From: Bradyrhizobium sp. 139
GTDB lineage: Bacteria > Pseudomonadota > Alphaproteobacteria > Rhizobiales > Xanthobacteraceae
NCBI RefSeq assembly: GCF_023074175.1
Contig: NZ_JADPKS010000008.1
Span: 62,001 to 126,000 of the forward strand
Length of the DNA: 64,000 bases
Reading direction: 5' to 3'
Below are positions 45,063-54,898 of the stretch, one piece after another. The notes beneath the pieces were generated by a model that was given only the letters and a program-made list of their open reading frames with translations, ran no database searches and was not told where the DNA came from. A program made the translations under genes and the position numbers. Position 1 is the first letter of the stretch; the number at the start of each line of letters is the position of its first letter.

Positions 45063-46295
45063 CTAGTTTTTGATCAGGGAGCAGCGCGACTGCGACAAGG
45101 GCTGGAAGGCCTGATCGGCAGGGATCGTGGCAAGCACCTTGTAGTAATCCCAGCGTGCCTTGGATTCTTCCGGGCTTTTCACCTCGAACAGATACATGTC
45201 ATGGACCATGCGGCCGTCCTCGCGGATCTTGCCGTTCTTGTAGAAGACGTCGTTGACCGGCAGCTCCCGCATCTTCTGCATCACGTCTTCAGTGCGGTCG
45301 GTGCCTGCGGCCTGGACAGCCTTGAGGTAATGCAGGACCGATGAATAGGTCCCGGTCTGCAGCATGTTCGGCATGGCGTTCATCGTCGCGTAAAAGCGCT
45401 TCGCCCATTTCCGCGTGTCGTCGTTCATGTCCCAATAGGAGGCTTCGGTGATCGTCAACCCCTTGGCCTCCTTAAGGCCGAGACCGTGGACGTCATTGAT
45501 GAAGCCTGCCAGAGCTGTAAGCTTCTGTCCGCCCGAAGTCAGACCGAATTCCGCCGCCTGCTTGATCGAGTTGATGGTATCGCCGCCGGCGTTGGCGAGG
45601 GCGACGACCTTGGCCTTGGAGCCCTGCGCGGTCAGTAGGAGGGAGGCGAAGTCGGCAGTGCCGACGGGATGCTTCGTGCTTCCGAGAACTTTACCGCCAA
45701 GGGCCGTGACGACCTCGCCGGTGTCCTTTTCGAGGCCATGGCCGAACGCGTAGTCGGCCGTCACGAAATACCAGGTGTCGAAACCCTGGCTGACCAGCGC
45801 CTTCCCGGTGCTGTTGGCGATGGCAAAGGTGTCGTAGGCCCAGTGCGCCACATAGGGACCGCAGACCTCGTTGGTAATCCGCGTTGAGCCCGGCGAGCTC
45901 AGCGTGATGATCTTTTTCTTCTCCTTGGCAATCTCGAGGACGGCGAGAGCAGGCGAGGAGGATGCAACGTCGAGAATCGCATCGACCTTCTCGGTATCGA
46001 ACCATTTGCGCGCGGCGCTGGCGGCAATGTCGGGCTTGTTCTGATGATCCGCCGAGACGATCTCGATCGGCATGCCCAGCACCTTGCCGCCGAACTCCTC
46101 GACAGCCATTTGCGCGGCGGTAACCGCGCCCTTGCCCGTGATGTCTGCATAGACGCCCGACATGTCCTCGATCAGCCCGATGCGGACGACGCCGTCCGAA
46201 ACCTTCTCGTTCTGCGCAGCAGCGGCGCTGGTGCACAGCAACAGGCCTGCTGCAGCGCCCGCCACATAACGCAGACCGAATTCGGATCGTCTCAT
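45063..46295 (-). CDS. ABC substrate-binding protein (branched-chain amino acid class), orphan
   Basis: A 410-residue Peripla_BP_6 receptor with a signal peptide (MRRSEFGLRYVAGAAAGLLL, cleavage near AAAAQ). The mature core begins VRIGLIEDMSGVYADITGKG. The start at 46295 has an AGGGGCAGGG site; a longer frame adds unrelated sequence. No permease or ATPase gene lies next to it, so it must use a transporter encoded elsewhere. It follows the enoyl-CoA hydratase gene by 64 bp in the HMG-CoA reductase cluster. It may bind an organic acid; receptors of this subclass often sit next to CoA-dependent acid catabolism genes. Confidence 0.9.
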   Translation of the reverse strand: MRRSEFGLRYVAGAAAGLLLCTSAAAAQNEKVSDGVVRIGLIEDMSGVYADITGKGAVTAAQMAVEEFGGKVLGMPIEIVSADHQNKPDIAASAARKWFDTEKVDAILDVASSSPALAVLEIAKEKKKIITLSSPGSTRITNEVCGPYVAHWAYDTFAIANSTGKALVSQGFDTWYFVTADYAFGHGLEKDTGEVVTALGGKVLGSTKHPVGTADFASLLLTAQGSKAKVVALANAGGDTINSIKQAAEFGLTSGGQKLTALAGFINDVHGLGLKEAKGLTITEASYWDMNDDTRKWAKRFYATMNAMPNMLQTGTYSSVLHYLKAVQAAGTDRTEDVMQKMRELPVNDVFYKNGKIREDGRMVHDMYLFEVKSPEESKARWDYYKVLATIPADQAFQPLSQSRCSLIKN

Positions 46296-46359
46296 AGCCC
46301 TGCCCCTTTCCAATGAAGTCTTCTTGTCGTTGTCAGCAGCCACCGAGACGGCCGCGATG

Positions 46360-47118
46360 TCACTTGTCGCCAACCCTGTTCGCGAACGCGGCCAGACCTC
46401 GTTTGGCGTCCTCGCTGGTGAAAGTGCGCTGGCCGAGCCGGGCCTCGATGCGGAACGCTTCGGTGAGCGGCAGGTCCTGCAGCGTCAGCGCGGCCTCCTT
46501 GATGGTCTGGATCGCGACCGGGCTGAGCGCGGCGATCTTAGCCGCCAACTCGTAGGCCAGCGGTTCGACCTTGTCGGCATCGACGACGTGGTTGACAACA
46601 CCCTTGGCCAGCATGTCGTCCGCCGAGAAGCGCTGCGCCGTCAGCATGACCTCCATCGCATGCGCGTAACCGATCTGCCGGACCAGCCGCACCAGCGTGC
46701 CACCGGCCGGCACGAAGCCGTGCTTCGGCTCGGGCAGCTGGAACACCGCATTTCGCGCGGCGACGCGGATATCCGTCGCCAGCATGATCTCGAAGCCGCC
46801 GCCCATGCACATCCCGCGGACGGCGCTGACGACCGGCTTGAAGAAGCCGGGAAACTTGATGTGAGCCGAATCCCACTCGGAGATATCGAAACGGTCGGAC
46901 GCCAGCGCTGGAATGGACTCCGTGAGATCGGCACCGACGCAGAACGCCCGGTCGCCCGCGCTCGTCAGCACCACCACGCGAATCTTGTCGTCGTCCTTGA
47001 GCTCGACGAACGCGCGGCCGAGATCGTCATACATGGCGAGCGTTAAGGCGTTCAGCTTGTCCGGCCGGTTGATCCGGACCGTCGCTATATGGCCGTCCCC
47101 AGTGAAATCGATCGACAT
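46360..47118 (-). CDS. Enoyl-CoA hydratase/isomerase family protein
   Basis: A 252-residue crotonase-fold enzyme. The oxyanion-hole segments are AFCVGADL (about 63-70) and GMCMGGGFEIMLATD (about 105-119). Both positions that hold the catalytic glutamates of rat enoyl-CoA hydratase are glutamates here, in QLPEPKHGFVPAGG and AMEVMLTAQRF, so a true hydratase is likely. ATG 47118 shares a base with the CoA-transferase stop (TGATG). In context it might hydrate or dehydrate a methyl-branched acyl-CoA such as 3-methylglutaconyl-CoA; that is inference. Confidence 0.9.
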   Translation of the reverse strand: MSIDFTGDGHIATVRINRPDKLNALTLAMYDDLGRAFVELKDDDKIRVVVLTSAGDRAFCVGADLTESIPALASDRFDISEWDSAHIKFPGFFKPVVSAVRGMCMGGGFEIMLATDIRVAARNAVFQLPEPKHGFVPAGGTLVRLVRQIGYAHAMEVMLTAQRFSADDMLAKGVVNHVVDADKVEPLAYELAAKIAALSPVAIQTIKEAALTLQDLPLTEAFRIEARLGQRTFTSEDAKRGLAAFANRVGDK

Positions 47119-48347
47119 CAAATCGCTCCCGAAGCCTTGAGGTGAGCCAGCTCTTCGGGCGTCACGTCCGCGAGACGCGAGAGAATTTCGGCATTGTGCT
47201 CACCCGGCAGCGGCGCCTTCTCGAACGATGACGGCTCGCCTCCCGACAGCTTGATCGGCTGGCCGAACATGCCGATCAGCTTGCCCGCAACGGGAACATT
47301 GACGATCATGTTGCGCGCGGCGATATGCGGATCTTCGACCACCTCTGCAATGGTCTTGATCGCACTGAGCGGGATCTTGTCGCCCGCCATCTCCTCGAGC
47401 TCCGCCTTGGTGTAGCGGCTGAACCAGCGCTCCAGCAGCGGCTTGACCTTAGTCTCGGCGACGACGCAATCGAAACGCTTCTCCATCGTATCGATCTCGG
47501 GGTCTTTGGCGCGCTCGGGTTCGCCGAACAGCGCGCAGGTGATCGTCCAAAACTTGTCGGTGTAGCCGCCGAAGAAGACGTAGCCGTCCTTGCAGGGAAA
47601 CTGGCCGTAAGGCCGCACGAACGGATGATCGTTGCCGAGTGGCGACGCGACGTCCTTCTCGGCGGTGTAGCGGACTACCGCATTCTCGGTCAGAGTGAGA
47701 ACGGAATCCTGCTGCGAGACGTCGACGACCTGACCGATGCCTGAGCTCTCGGCCTCGCGCAGCGCGGCCAACGTTCCGATGGCCGCATAGAGCGATGCGG
47801 CGAGATCGCCGATAATGGTTCCGACGCGAACCGGCGGCATCTCGGCATAGCCGTTCATCGACCACAATCCGCCCGCCGCCTGCCCGGTATTGTCATAGGC
47901 GGGCTTGGACGAATTCGGCCCAGTGCGGCCGAAGCCGCTGATGGCGGTGTAGATGAGCCTTGGATTTTCCGCACGCAGCACCTCATAGCCGAGGCCGAGC
48001 TTGTCCATCGTGCCGGGGCGGAAGTTCTCGACGAGAATGTCGGCCTTGCGGATCAGCCTCTTCAGCAGCGCCTTGCCATCCTCGGATTTGAGATTGAGCG
48101 TGATGCCCTGCTTGTTGCGATTGAACTGGGTGAAGAAGGCGCTGAGCTGCTCGTCGCCGACGAAGGGCGGGAACGTCCTGGCATAGTCGGGATCGCTGGG
48201 ATGCTCCACCTTGATCACGGTGGCGCCGAGATCGGCCAGCAGCATCGAGCAGAACGGGCCTGCAACGACGCGTGTGATGTCGAGAACCACGACGTTCTTG
48301 AGAGGGCCGCTGCGCGTGGCGCTTCCGCCCATGTCTTCTTTGTTCAA
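47118..48347 (-). CDS. CaiB/BaiF family CoA-transferase
   Basis: A class III CoA-transferase of 409 residues from TTG 48347, which has a GGGAGG site 5 bases upstream; ATG 48332 (MGGSATRSG) is the alternative. The N-terminal hallmark VVVLDITRVVAGPFCSMLLA is followed by LGATVIKVEHPSDPDYAR, and the RKADILVENFRPG segment lies near residue 90. Such enzymes activate an organic acid by transferring CoA from a donor such as succinyl-CoA. The enzyme is coupled to the hydratase gene by a one-base overlap, so acid activation and hydration probably belong to one pathway. Confidence 0.92.
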   Translation of the reverse strand: MNKEDMGGSATRSGPLKNVVVLDITRVVAGPFCSMLLADLGATVIKVEHPSDPDYARTFPPFVGDEQLSAFFTQFNRNKQGITLNLKSEDGKALLKRLIRKADILVENFRPGTMDKLGLGYEVLRAENPRLIYTAISGFGRTGPNSSKPAYDNTGQAAGGLWSMNGYAEMPPVRVGTIIGDLAASLYAAIGTLAALREAESSGIGQVVDVSQQDSVLTLTENAVVRYTAEKDVASPLGNDHPFVRPYGQFPCKDGYVFFGGYTDKFWTITCALFGEPERAKDPEIDTMEKRFDCVVAETKVKPLLERWFSRYTKAELEEMAGDKIPLSAIKTIAEVVEDPHIAARNMIVNVPVAGKLIGMFGQPIKLSGGEPSSFEKAPLPGEHNAEILSRLADVTPEELAHLKASGAI

Positions 48348-48483
48348 ATCATCCTCCCATCCCCCGCGAGCGCCCGCCGGCATGGCGCGCAATCTCGCTT
48401 AAGGGGGTGAGCACCGAACATACATTTTCGAACCCATGCGTCGAGGCGACGAAATGCCTGCACGTCATGCAGGCATCGACACC

Positions 48484-49794
<1,311 letters not shown>

Positions 49795-50076
49795 TGCCGC
49801 GTCTCCCCACCACAAGTTTTTTCGGTTGGAGCGACGTTAGGCAGCATCGCACTGCGGTCAAAAGGGACAATTTGAAAATACCGTCCACAACTGTACCCAT
49901 CGTTGGGGGTGGGCGGACCTGGCGCTATGTCACTCGGAACACCCAATATTGCGGCTCGAGGTCGTGCGACACGTTGACAATCGCCCCATTGAACCTCCGG
50001 ACAGCATCTGATTACTGTCAATTCAGGATACACTTCTGAACAGCTGTCCTACACCGTACCCGAGAGGAGAGACTGC

Positions 50077-51495
50077 TTGGCGCGAGCGCCCGATCAACGC
50101 GACTACGGAGCAACGCTCGCGGGCGGACTGGCGAATAGACTGCGTGCGCAAATCCTGTCCGGCGCAATGCTGGAAGGCAGCCGCCTGCCCTCGATCAGAA
50201 AAGCATCTGCAGAGTTTGGGATCTCCAAGAACACTGTGATCGAAGCCTATGACCGGCTCGTCCTCGACCAGCTAATCGCCGCCAAAGCCGGCTCTGGATT
50301 TGTGATCATTTATCGTGGCGATGACGGTGGCCGGCCGAGACACGTCTCGGAAGCTGTCGACATCGCCTCGCTGCTGAACGCCCAGCTCTCGCAGAATTTC
50401 GAGATCCGCGTCGGCGATGGGCGGCCGCCCGCGTCGTGGACCGAGCACTCGGAGATCAAGCGTTACCTCAGCAGCAATGGACGGATGCTGCCGGCCGATG
50501 CCGACGCCTATGGATCTGCGCTCGGATTCCTTCCGCTCAGGCAGCAAATCGCGTTGCGGCTCCAAGCGCAGCAAGTTGCCGTCAAGGACAACGGCCTTCT
50601 GCTCACATTCGGCGCAAACCACGCCCTCGACCTGGTGATCCGGGCGATGCTGTCGCCGGGCGATACGGTCCTTGTCGACGAGCCCGGCTACTATCCTCTG
50701 TTCGCAAAGCTCACGCTTGCACAAATCCGGATCGTCGGCGTCCGTCGGTCGCCCGACGGTCCCGATATTGACGACCTCACGGCCAAGATCCAGACGGAGC
50801 GCCCAAAACTGTTCTTCACGCAGTCCCTCGGACACAATCCGACGGGCGGCTCGATCACACTTCCCGTGGCACATGCCGTGCTAAAGGCGGCGATGCAATC
50901 CAACCTCGTGATCGTCGAAGATGATCCGTTCGCCGACCTTCCCATGGGCGCGGCCAACAGACTGGCGACGCTCGATCAGCTCAACAACGTCATATCGATC
51001 GGGACCTTCTCGAAAACGCTCTCCGCGAGCTTGAGGTCTGGCTTTATCGCAGCTCGCAGCGACCGCATCGCGACGCTCGCCGAGCTCAAGATGCTCACCA
51101 CTGTCAACAGCTCCGGACATGTCGAGCGCCTGCTGCATCGCCTGCTCGTCGACGGCCACTACGACAGGCACCTCAAAAGGCTCGGGCAGCGGACCGAAGC
51201 CGCAGCAAGCCGCGTTCAGGCCGATTTGTTACGGGCGGGGCTTCGGATTTATTCCGGCGCCAAAGCCGGCTATTATGTCTACCTCCTGCTTCCGGACGGC
51301 GTGGACGACATGAAGCTCGCACGCGACGGTGCGAAGGAGAGCATCTTTATCGCGCCCGGAAGCTTGTTCTGTCTCGACAAGAACAGCCCGCTTGCTCGGG
51401 CCATTCGCATCAACGTCTCACGGGCCGACAACCCGAGATTCTACGAATTTCTGTTGCGTCAATTGTCGATCGAGCGGTTCAGGCGAAGACAATAG
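50077..51495 (+). CDS. MocR-type regulator (GntR HTH fused to PLP aminotransferase domain)
   Basis: A 472-residue protein. Residues about 14-80 are a GntR winged helix-turn-helix (SIRKASAEFGISKNTVIEAY), and about 115-465 a fold type I aminotransferase domain. The PLP-lysine segment SIGTFSKTLSASLRSGF contains the candidate Schiff-base lysine, and VDEPGYYPLFAKL and VIVEDDPFADLP hold cofactor contacts. TTG 50077 is preceded by GAGAGGAGA. MocR proteins usually activate the neighbouring operon; here that is the divergent HMG-CoA reductase cluster. Confidence 0.92.
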   Translation: MARAPDQRDYGATLAGGLANRLRAQILSGAMLEGSRLPSIRKASAEFGISKNTVIEAYDRLVLDQLIAAKAGSGFVIIYRGDDGGRPRHVSEAVDIASLLNAQLSQNFEIRVGDGRPPASWTEHSEIKRYLSSNGRMLPADADAYGSALGFLPLRQQIALRLQAQQVAVKDNGLLLTFGANHALDLVIRAMLSPGDTVLVDEPGYYPLFAKLTLAQIRIVGVRRSPDGPDIDDLTAKIQTERPKLFFTQSLGHNPTGGSITLPVAHAVLKAAMQSNLVIVEDDPFADLPMGAANRLATLDQLNNVISIGTFSKTLSASLRSGFIAARSDRIATLAELKMLTTVNSSGHVERLLHRLLVDGHYDRHLKRLGQRTEAAASRVQADLLRAGLRIYSGAKAGYYVYLLLPDGVDDMKLARDGAKESIFIAPGSLFCLDKNSPLARAIRINVSRADNPRFYEFLLRQLSIERFRRRQ

Positions 51496-51551
51496 CGGTT
51501 GCCCGCAGGCCACCCATGGACATCCCAAAACTGTTCGGCGAGTTGATCCTC

Positions 51552-51720
51552 TCACCCGACCTGGATATGTAGTCCGCCTCCCACTGTATACTCCACAGCC
51601 GCATCGATGCCGTAGACCTTTCCCAACATCGACCGAGTGATCACTTCTGCTGGACGGCCGTGAGCAAATAACACGACATCGCCTCAACACGATGACCGTA
51701 TCTGCCCATGACGCAGCCGC
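51552..51720 (-). pseudogene. C-terminal remnant of an iron/heme/siderophore-type ABC ATPase
   Basis: Translation of the minus strand gives AAASWADTVIVLR, then after a frame change near 51680 GDVVLFAHGRPAEVI, followed by a KVYGIDAAVEY segment and a TGA at 51554-51552. This matches the tail of FecE/FhuC/HmuV-type ATPases (RVVVLxxGRVVAxGxPAEVLT...VYG). No Walker motifs are found upstream, so the gene is a broken fragment. The rest of the gap 51496-51893 holds no gene that I can recognise. Confidence 0.5.
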
Positions 51721-51893
51721 CTGGGCGCCATCAAAGTGACATTTCTCGCGCGCAACCGATACCCCAATTGTTGGAGCGGGTGGCCGGGCGAGACGCTGTA
51801 GAGCTCGTTACCCGGCAGGCCGAAAGCACTGTGCCGTTCGCCAGCGAGCCTCCCTAGAATTGGTTCGTTCTGAAGAAAAACAGCACGATAATC

Positions 51894-53309
51894 CTAGCCA
51901 ATCTGAACCACCCGAAGATTATTCGTGGTGCCCGCTTCGCCAAACGGCACGCCGGCTACTACCACAATGGAGTCGGTCCGCTGCGCGAACTCTTCGGCGA
52001 GCGCCGTTGCTGTCGCGCGATCGACCATTTCCTCGTAAGAATTGACGTCCGCGGACAGAACGCTGTGCGCGCCCCACAGAAGACAAAGCTGCCGCGACAC
52101 CCGTTGATCCGGCGTGACGGCCAGGAGCGAGACCTGCGGTCGTTTGCGGGCGATGCGGGCCGCCGTCGTCCCGCTGGACGTGAACGCGACAATGGCTGAC
52201 GCATGAAGAGCCGCGGCGAGATCAGCGGCCGCTGCAGCGACGGCGTGGGGAGCGGTTTCTTCCTCACCTGGTTCGGAGGCATTGATGATGGAGCGATACA
52301 TCTTGTGCCGCTCCGTGCTCTCGATGATGCGGCTCATCATGGCAACCGCCTCACGTGGGTACTGGCCGGTCGCGGATTCCGCCGACAGCATAACGGCATC
52401 GGCGCCGTCATAGATCGCGGTGGCGACATCTGAGGCTTCGGCGCGAGTGGGAGTGGGCGCCGCGACCATCGAGTCGAGCATCTGGGTTGCGACGATCACC
52501 GGCTTTCCGAGCAGACGGCAGGACCTGATCAACTCCTTCTGGCGACCGGGCACATCTTGATGTGGAATCTCCACGCCCAGATCGCCACGGGCGACCATGA
52601 CCGCGTCGGAGAGCCGGACGATGTCATCGATGTGTTCGAGTGCTGCGGGCTTTTCGACCTTCGTCATAATCCCGGCGCGATTGCCGATGATGCCGCGCGC
52701 TTCGATGACATCTCCGGGTTTCTGAACAAACGAAAGCGCCACCCAATCGACCCCCAGCTTCAGGCCGAATTCGAGATCGGTTCGATCCTTCGCGGTGAGT
52801 GGAGATAGATTCAAGACGGCGGTGGGGACGTTCACGCCCTTGCGGTTCGAGATCACGCCGCCAAAGATGATTTTCGCATCGATTGAATCGGCAGCCAGCC
52901 CGGTTACGCGAACACGGACCCGGCCGTCGTCAATCAGCAGATCATCACCCGGCGCAACCGCGTCGAATATCTCCGGGTGGGGCAGCGGGATCGACATCTT
53001 GTCGCCATCGGATCCCGACAAGACAAAGCGCACATTCTCACCGGCGGCGACAGCGATCTTTCCGTCCTTGATGGTTCCGACCCGGATTTTCGGCCCCTGC
53101 AAATCCTGCAAGATACCGATCGGCCGGCCTACACTCGTCTCCAGCGCGCGTATGGCCGCGTGCACTTTGGCATGATCCTCATGCGTGCCGTGGCTGAAGT
53201 TCAGCCGAAATGTGTCGACGCCGGCGAGGAAGAGCGCTTCCAGCATTTCGGGCGATCCGCTTGCCGGACCGACGGTCGCAACGATTTTGGCTCGACGATT
53301 GCGGCGCAT
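51894..53309 (-). CDS. pyk: Pyruvate kinase
   Basis: A 471-residue pyruvate kinase, which converts phosphoenolpyruvate and ADP to pyruvate and ATP. The N-terminal RAKIVATVGPASGSPEML with FRLNFSHGTHEDH, the LIDDGRVRVRV segment of the B domain, the catalytic-lysine motif IMTKVEKPAALEHID and MVARGDLGVEIP are all present. The C-terminal regulatory domain is complete. It starts 2 bp after the stop of a truncated glycerate kinase. Glycerate kinase next to pyruvate kinase matches the ttuD-ttuE arrangement of tartrate/glycerate utilisation loci. Confidence 0.95.
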   Translation of the reverse strand: MRRNRRAKIVATVGPASGSPEMLEALFLAGVDTFRLNFSHGTHEDHAKVHAAIRALETSVGRPIGILQDLQGPKIRVGTIKDGKIAVAAGENVRFVLSGSDGDKMSIPLPHPEIFDAVAPGDDLLIDDGRVRVRVTGLAADSIDAKIIFGGVISNRKGVNVPTAVLNLSPLTAKDRTDLEFGLKLGVDWVALSFVQKPGDVIEARGIIGNRAGIMTKVEKPAALEHIDDIVRLSDAVMVARGDLGVEIPHQDVPGRQKELIRSCRLLGKPVIVATQMLDSMVAAPTPTRAEASDVATAIYDGADAVMLSAESATGQYPREAVAMMSRIIESTERHKMYRSIINASEPGEEETAPHAVAAAAADLAAALHASAIVAFTSSGTTAARIARKRPQVSLLAVTPDQRVSRQLCLLWGAHSVLSADVNSYEEMVDRATATALAEEFAQRTDSIVVVAGVPFGEAGTTNNLRVVQIG

Positions 53310-53311
53310 AG

Positions 53312-53600
53312 CTATTCGGCCTGTCGGCCGCCTTTGGTGATCAGAACGGCTCTGATATCGTTGACGTTGATGCCGGTCGGACCGGTACGAATCAAATCGC
53401 CGATCCCGGCAAGGAAACTATAACTGTCGTGCGCGGCAAGGAAGGTCCGGAAATCAAGATTCGCCGTGCGGGCCCGCGCGAGGGTGTCCGGCGTGACGAA
53501 CGCGCCGGCGGCATCTTCGGTTCCGTCGATACCGTCGCTGTCGCCTGCAAGCGCGAAAACGCCCGCCTCGCCGGCCATATTGATGGCGAAGCTCATTGCA
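53312..53600 (-). pseudogene. Truncated glycerate 2-kinase (MOFRL/GckA/TtuD type), C-terminal part only
   Basis: The last 90 or so codons match the C-terminus of MOFRL-domain glycerate kinases: SFAINMAGEAGVFALAGDSD, then GIDGTEDAAGAFVTPDTLAR and IGDLIRTGPTGINVNDIRAV before a TAG stop at 53314-53312. Upstream of about 53595 the homology ends abruptly and the DNA becomes antisense to an SDR fragment. The kinase lacks its N-terminal domain and cannot be functional. It retains the 2-bp spacing to pyruvate kinase expected of the intact operon. Confidence 0.75.
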
Positions 53601-54110
53601 GCTTTGGATAAAATCGGGCTCACGGCATCGGCCCACGTTGCTGACATCAAGGATCCAGAGACGGTAGGTCGGTTATTCGATGCGATCTGGTCGGCATACG
53701 GGCGCGTCGATATCCTCGTCAATAGTGCCGGCGGGCAGTTTCCGCAACCCGCGATCGACTTCTCGGTGAAGGGTTGGAATGCCGTCATCAACACCAATCT
53801 GAACGGCACCTGGTTCATGATGCAGGCCGCCGCGCAACGCTGGCGCGACAGCAAACATCCGGCAGCATTGTCAACGTCGTGGTCGTGACCACGCATGGCC
53901 TCTACGGCGTCGCACATACTATCGCCGCGCGCGCCGGCGTCATCGGATTGTCGCGGAGCGTTGCGGTCGAATGGGCACCACTGATTACTAGGGTGAATTG
54001 CCTGACGCCCGGCGCTATCGAAACCGAGGGCTGGGAAGTCTACACGCCGGAAGCGCGGGCCGCCTGCCCTCGCTTCAACCCGATGATGCGTACCGGCTCG
54101 GCATGGGACA
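53600..54110 (+). pseudogene. SDR family oxidoreductase fragment, frameshifted and truncated
   Basis: Plus-strand translation gives the middle of a short-chain dehydrogenase: HVADIKDPETVGRLFDAIW, VDILVNSAGGQFPQPAIDF and NTNLNGTWFMMQAAAQRW in one frame. From about 53865 it continues in another frame with GSIVNVVVVTTHGLYGVAHT, AARAGVIGLSRSVAVEWAPL and VNCLTPGAIETEGWEVYT. The cofactor-binding N-terminus and the C-terminal end are missing, and the expected catalytic tyrosine is histidine (VAHTIAARAG) as in enoyl-CoA-reductase-like SDRs or by decay. It abuts the truncated glycerate kinase head-on. Confidence 0.75.
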
Positions 54111-54657
54111 GCACACCGCATAAGGCGGCAGCAATGCCGTGCGCGGCGATGCTCAAAAGCAATCCGCCGGTAAGGATCGGAAGCAAAGATGGGGACTTCC
54201 GGATTGTCAGTGCACGTGCTCGTCCGCGAGATCTAGCTTCCATCCGCTTGCAGTGCGATCGGACTCCAGAGTCCTATGTCCATCGCAGGAGCTACGGGGC
54301 CGTCCGCCGACCTGCGGAGGCTCCGCTCAAGAGACCTGCCTCGTTAGCTGTGATGAGATTTTTCTTGATCTCCCGCTTCACACGTCTTGTACACCCGTCC
54401 CACTAACAGTTGAAAAACCTGATCTCTCGCTCCAATCCATCATGGGTCGATTGACCTAAGTACAACGAGGTAGATCCAGGCAAATCAAGGTTGGTCCGCT
54501 TTGCAGTCGTTCCAGAGTCGCCGGTGCCTTCGCTCAGCGCAACCGTTCACGCGCCAGAACCTAGAAAAAGCGCGCAAGATGTGAGGTGGTTCATACGGCT
54601 GGGGAGAATTAAGGCCTACGCCATCGTGGCGAATGCAACTCCGGACGGAGATGTCGC
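54111..54657. other. Gene-poor stretch after the SDR remnant
   Basis: No frame here resembles a known family. One minus-strand frame (54040-54243) has a hydrophobic run (LLPILTGGLLLSIAAHGIAA), but half of it is antisense to the SDR remnant and it has no ribosome site. The stretch is best read as decayed sequence at a rearrangement. Confidence 0.4.
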
Positions 54658-54861
54658 ATGAAACGCCTGATGTTTCCCCTGATGATGGCCCTTACCGTTA
54701 TTGGCGCAGCGACCGGCGTAATCAAATCGCATGCACTCTTCCCGTTTGGGCAGAGTGGCATGCCATCCATTCGAGAGCTACAGGCGCACCGCTCAGCCGC
54801 GCTGCCCGACCAGGAGATCGAGGACCGCTCCGTGATGTTTGCCAAAGAGCGAACGCGATAG
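54658..54861 (+). CDS. Small exported hypothetical protein
   Basis: A 67-residue product with a signal peptide (MKRLMFPLMMALTVIGAATG, probable cleavage near SHA) and a short mature part containing GMPSIRELQAHRSAALPDQE and a basic end. GGAG lies about 11 bases before the ATG. A T-rich hairpin follows its stop, which supports an independent transcript. It is of no known family and lies convergent to the formate dehydrogenase operon. Confidence 0.6.
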   Translation: MKRLMFPLMMALTVIGAATGVIKSHALFPFGQSGMPSIRELQAHRSAALPDQEIEDRSVMFAKERTR

Positions 54862-54870
54862 AGCAGATCG

Positions 54871-54898
54871 GGCCGGCTTCTTTCGGCCGTTTCTGTTT
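54871..54898 (+). terminator. Candidate terminator after the small exported protein gene
   Basis: GGCCG (54871-54875) pairs with CGGCC (54884-54888) and is followed by a T-rich tract GTTTCTGTTT. The stem is short, so strength is uncertain. It lies just before the convergent end of the formate dehydrogenase operon. Confidence 0.4.

Noticed and set aside
54040..54243. Hydrophobic minus-strand frame that could be a small membrane protein
   Set aside because: It is largely antisense to the SDR remnant and has no ribosome site or family match.
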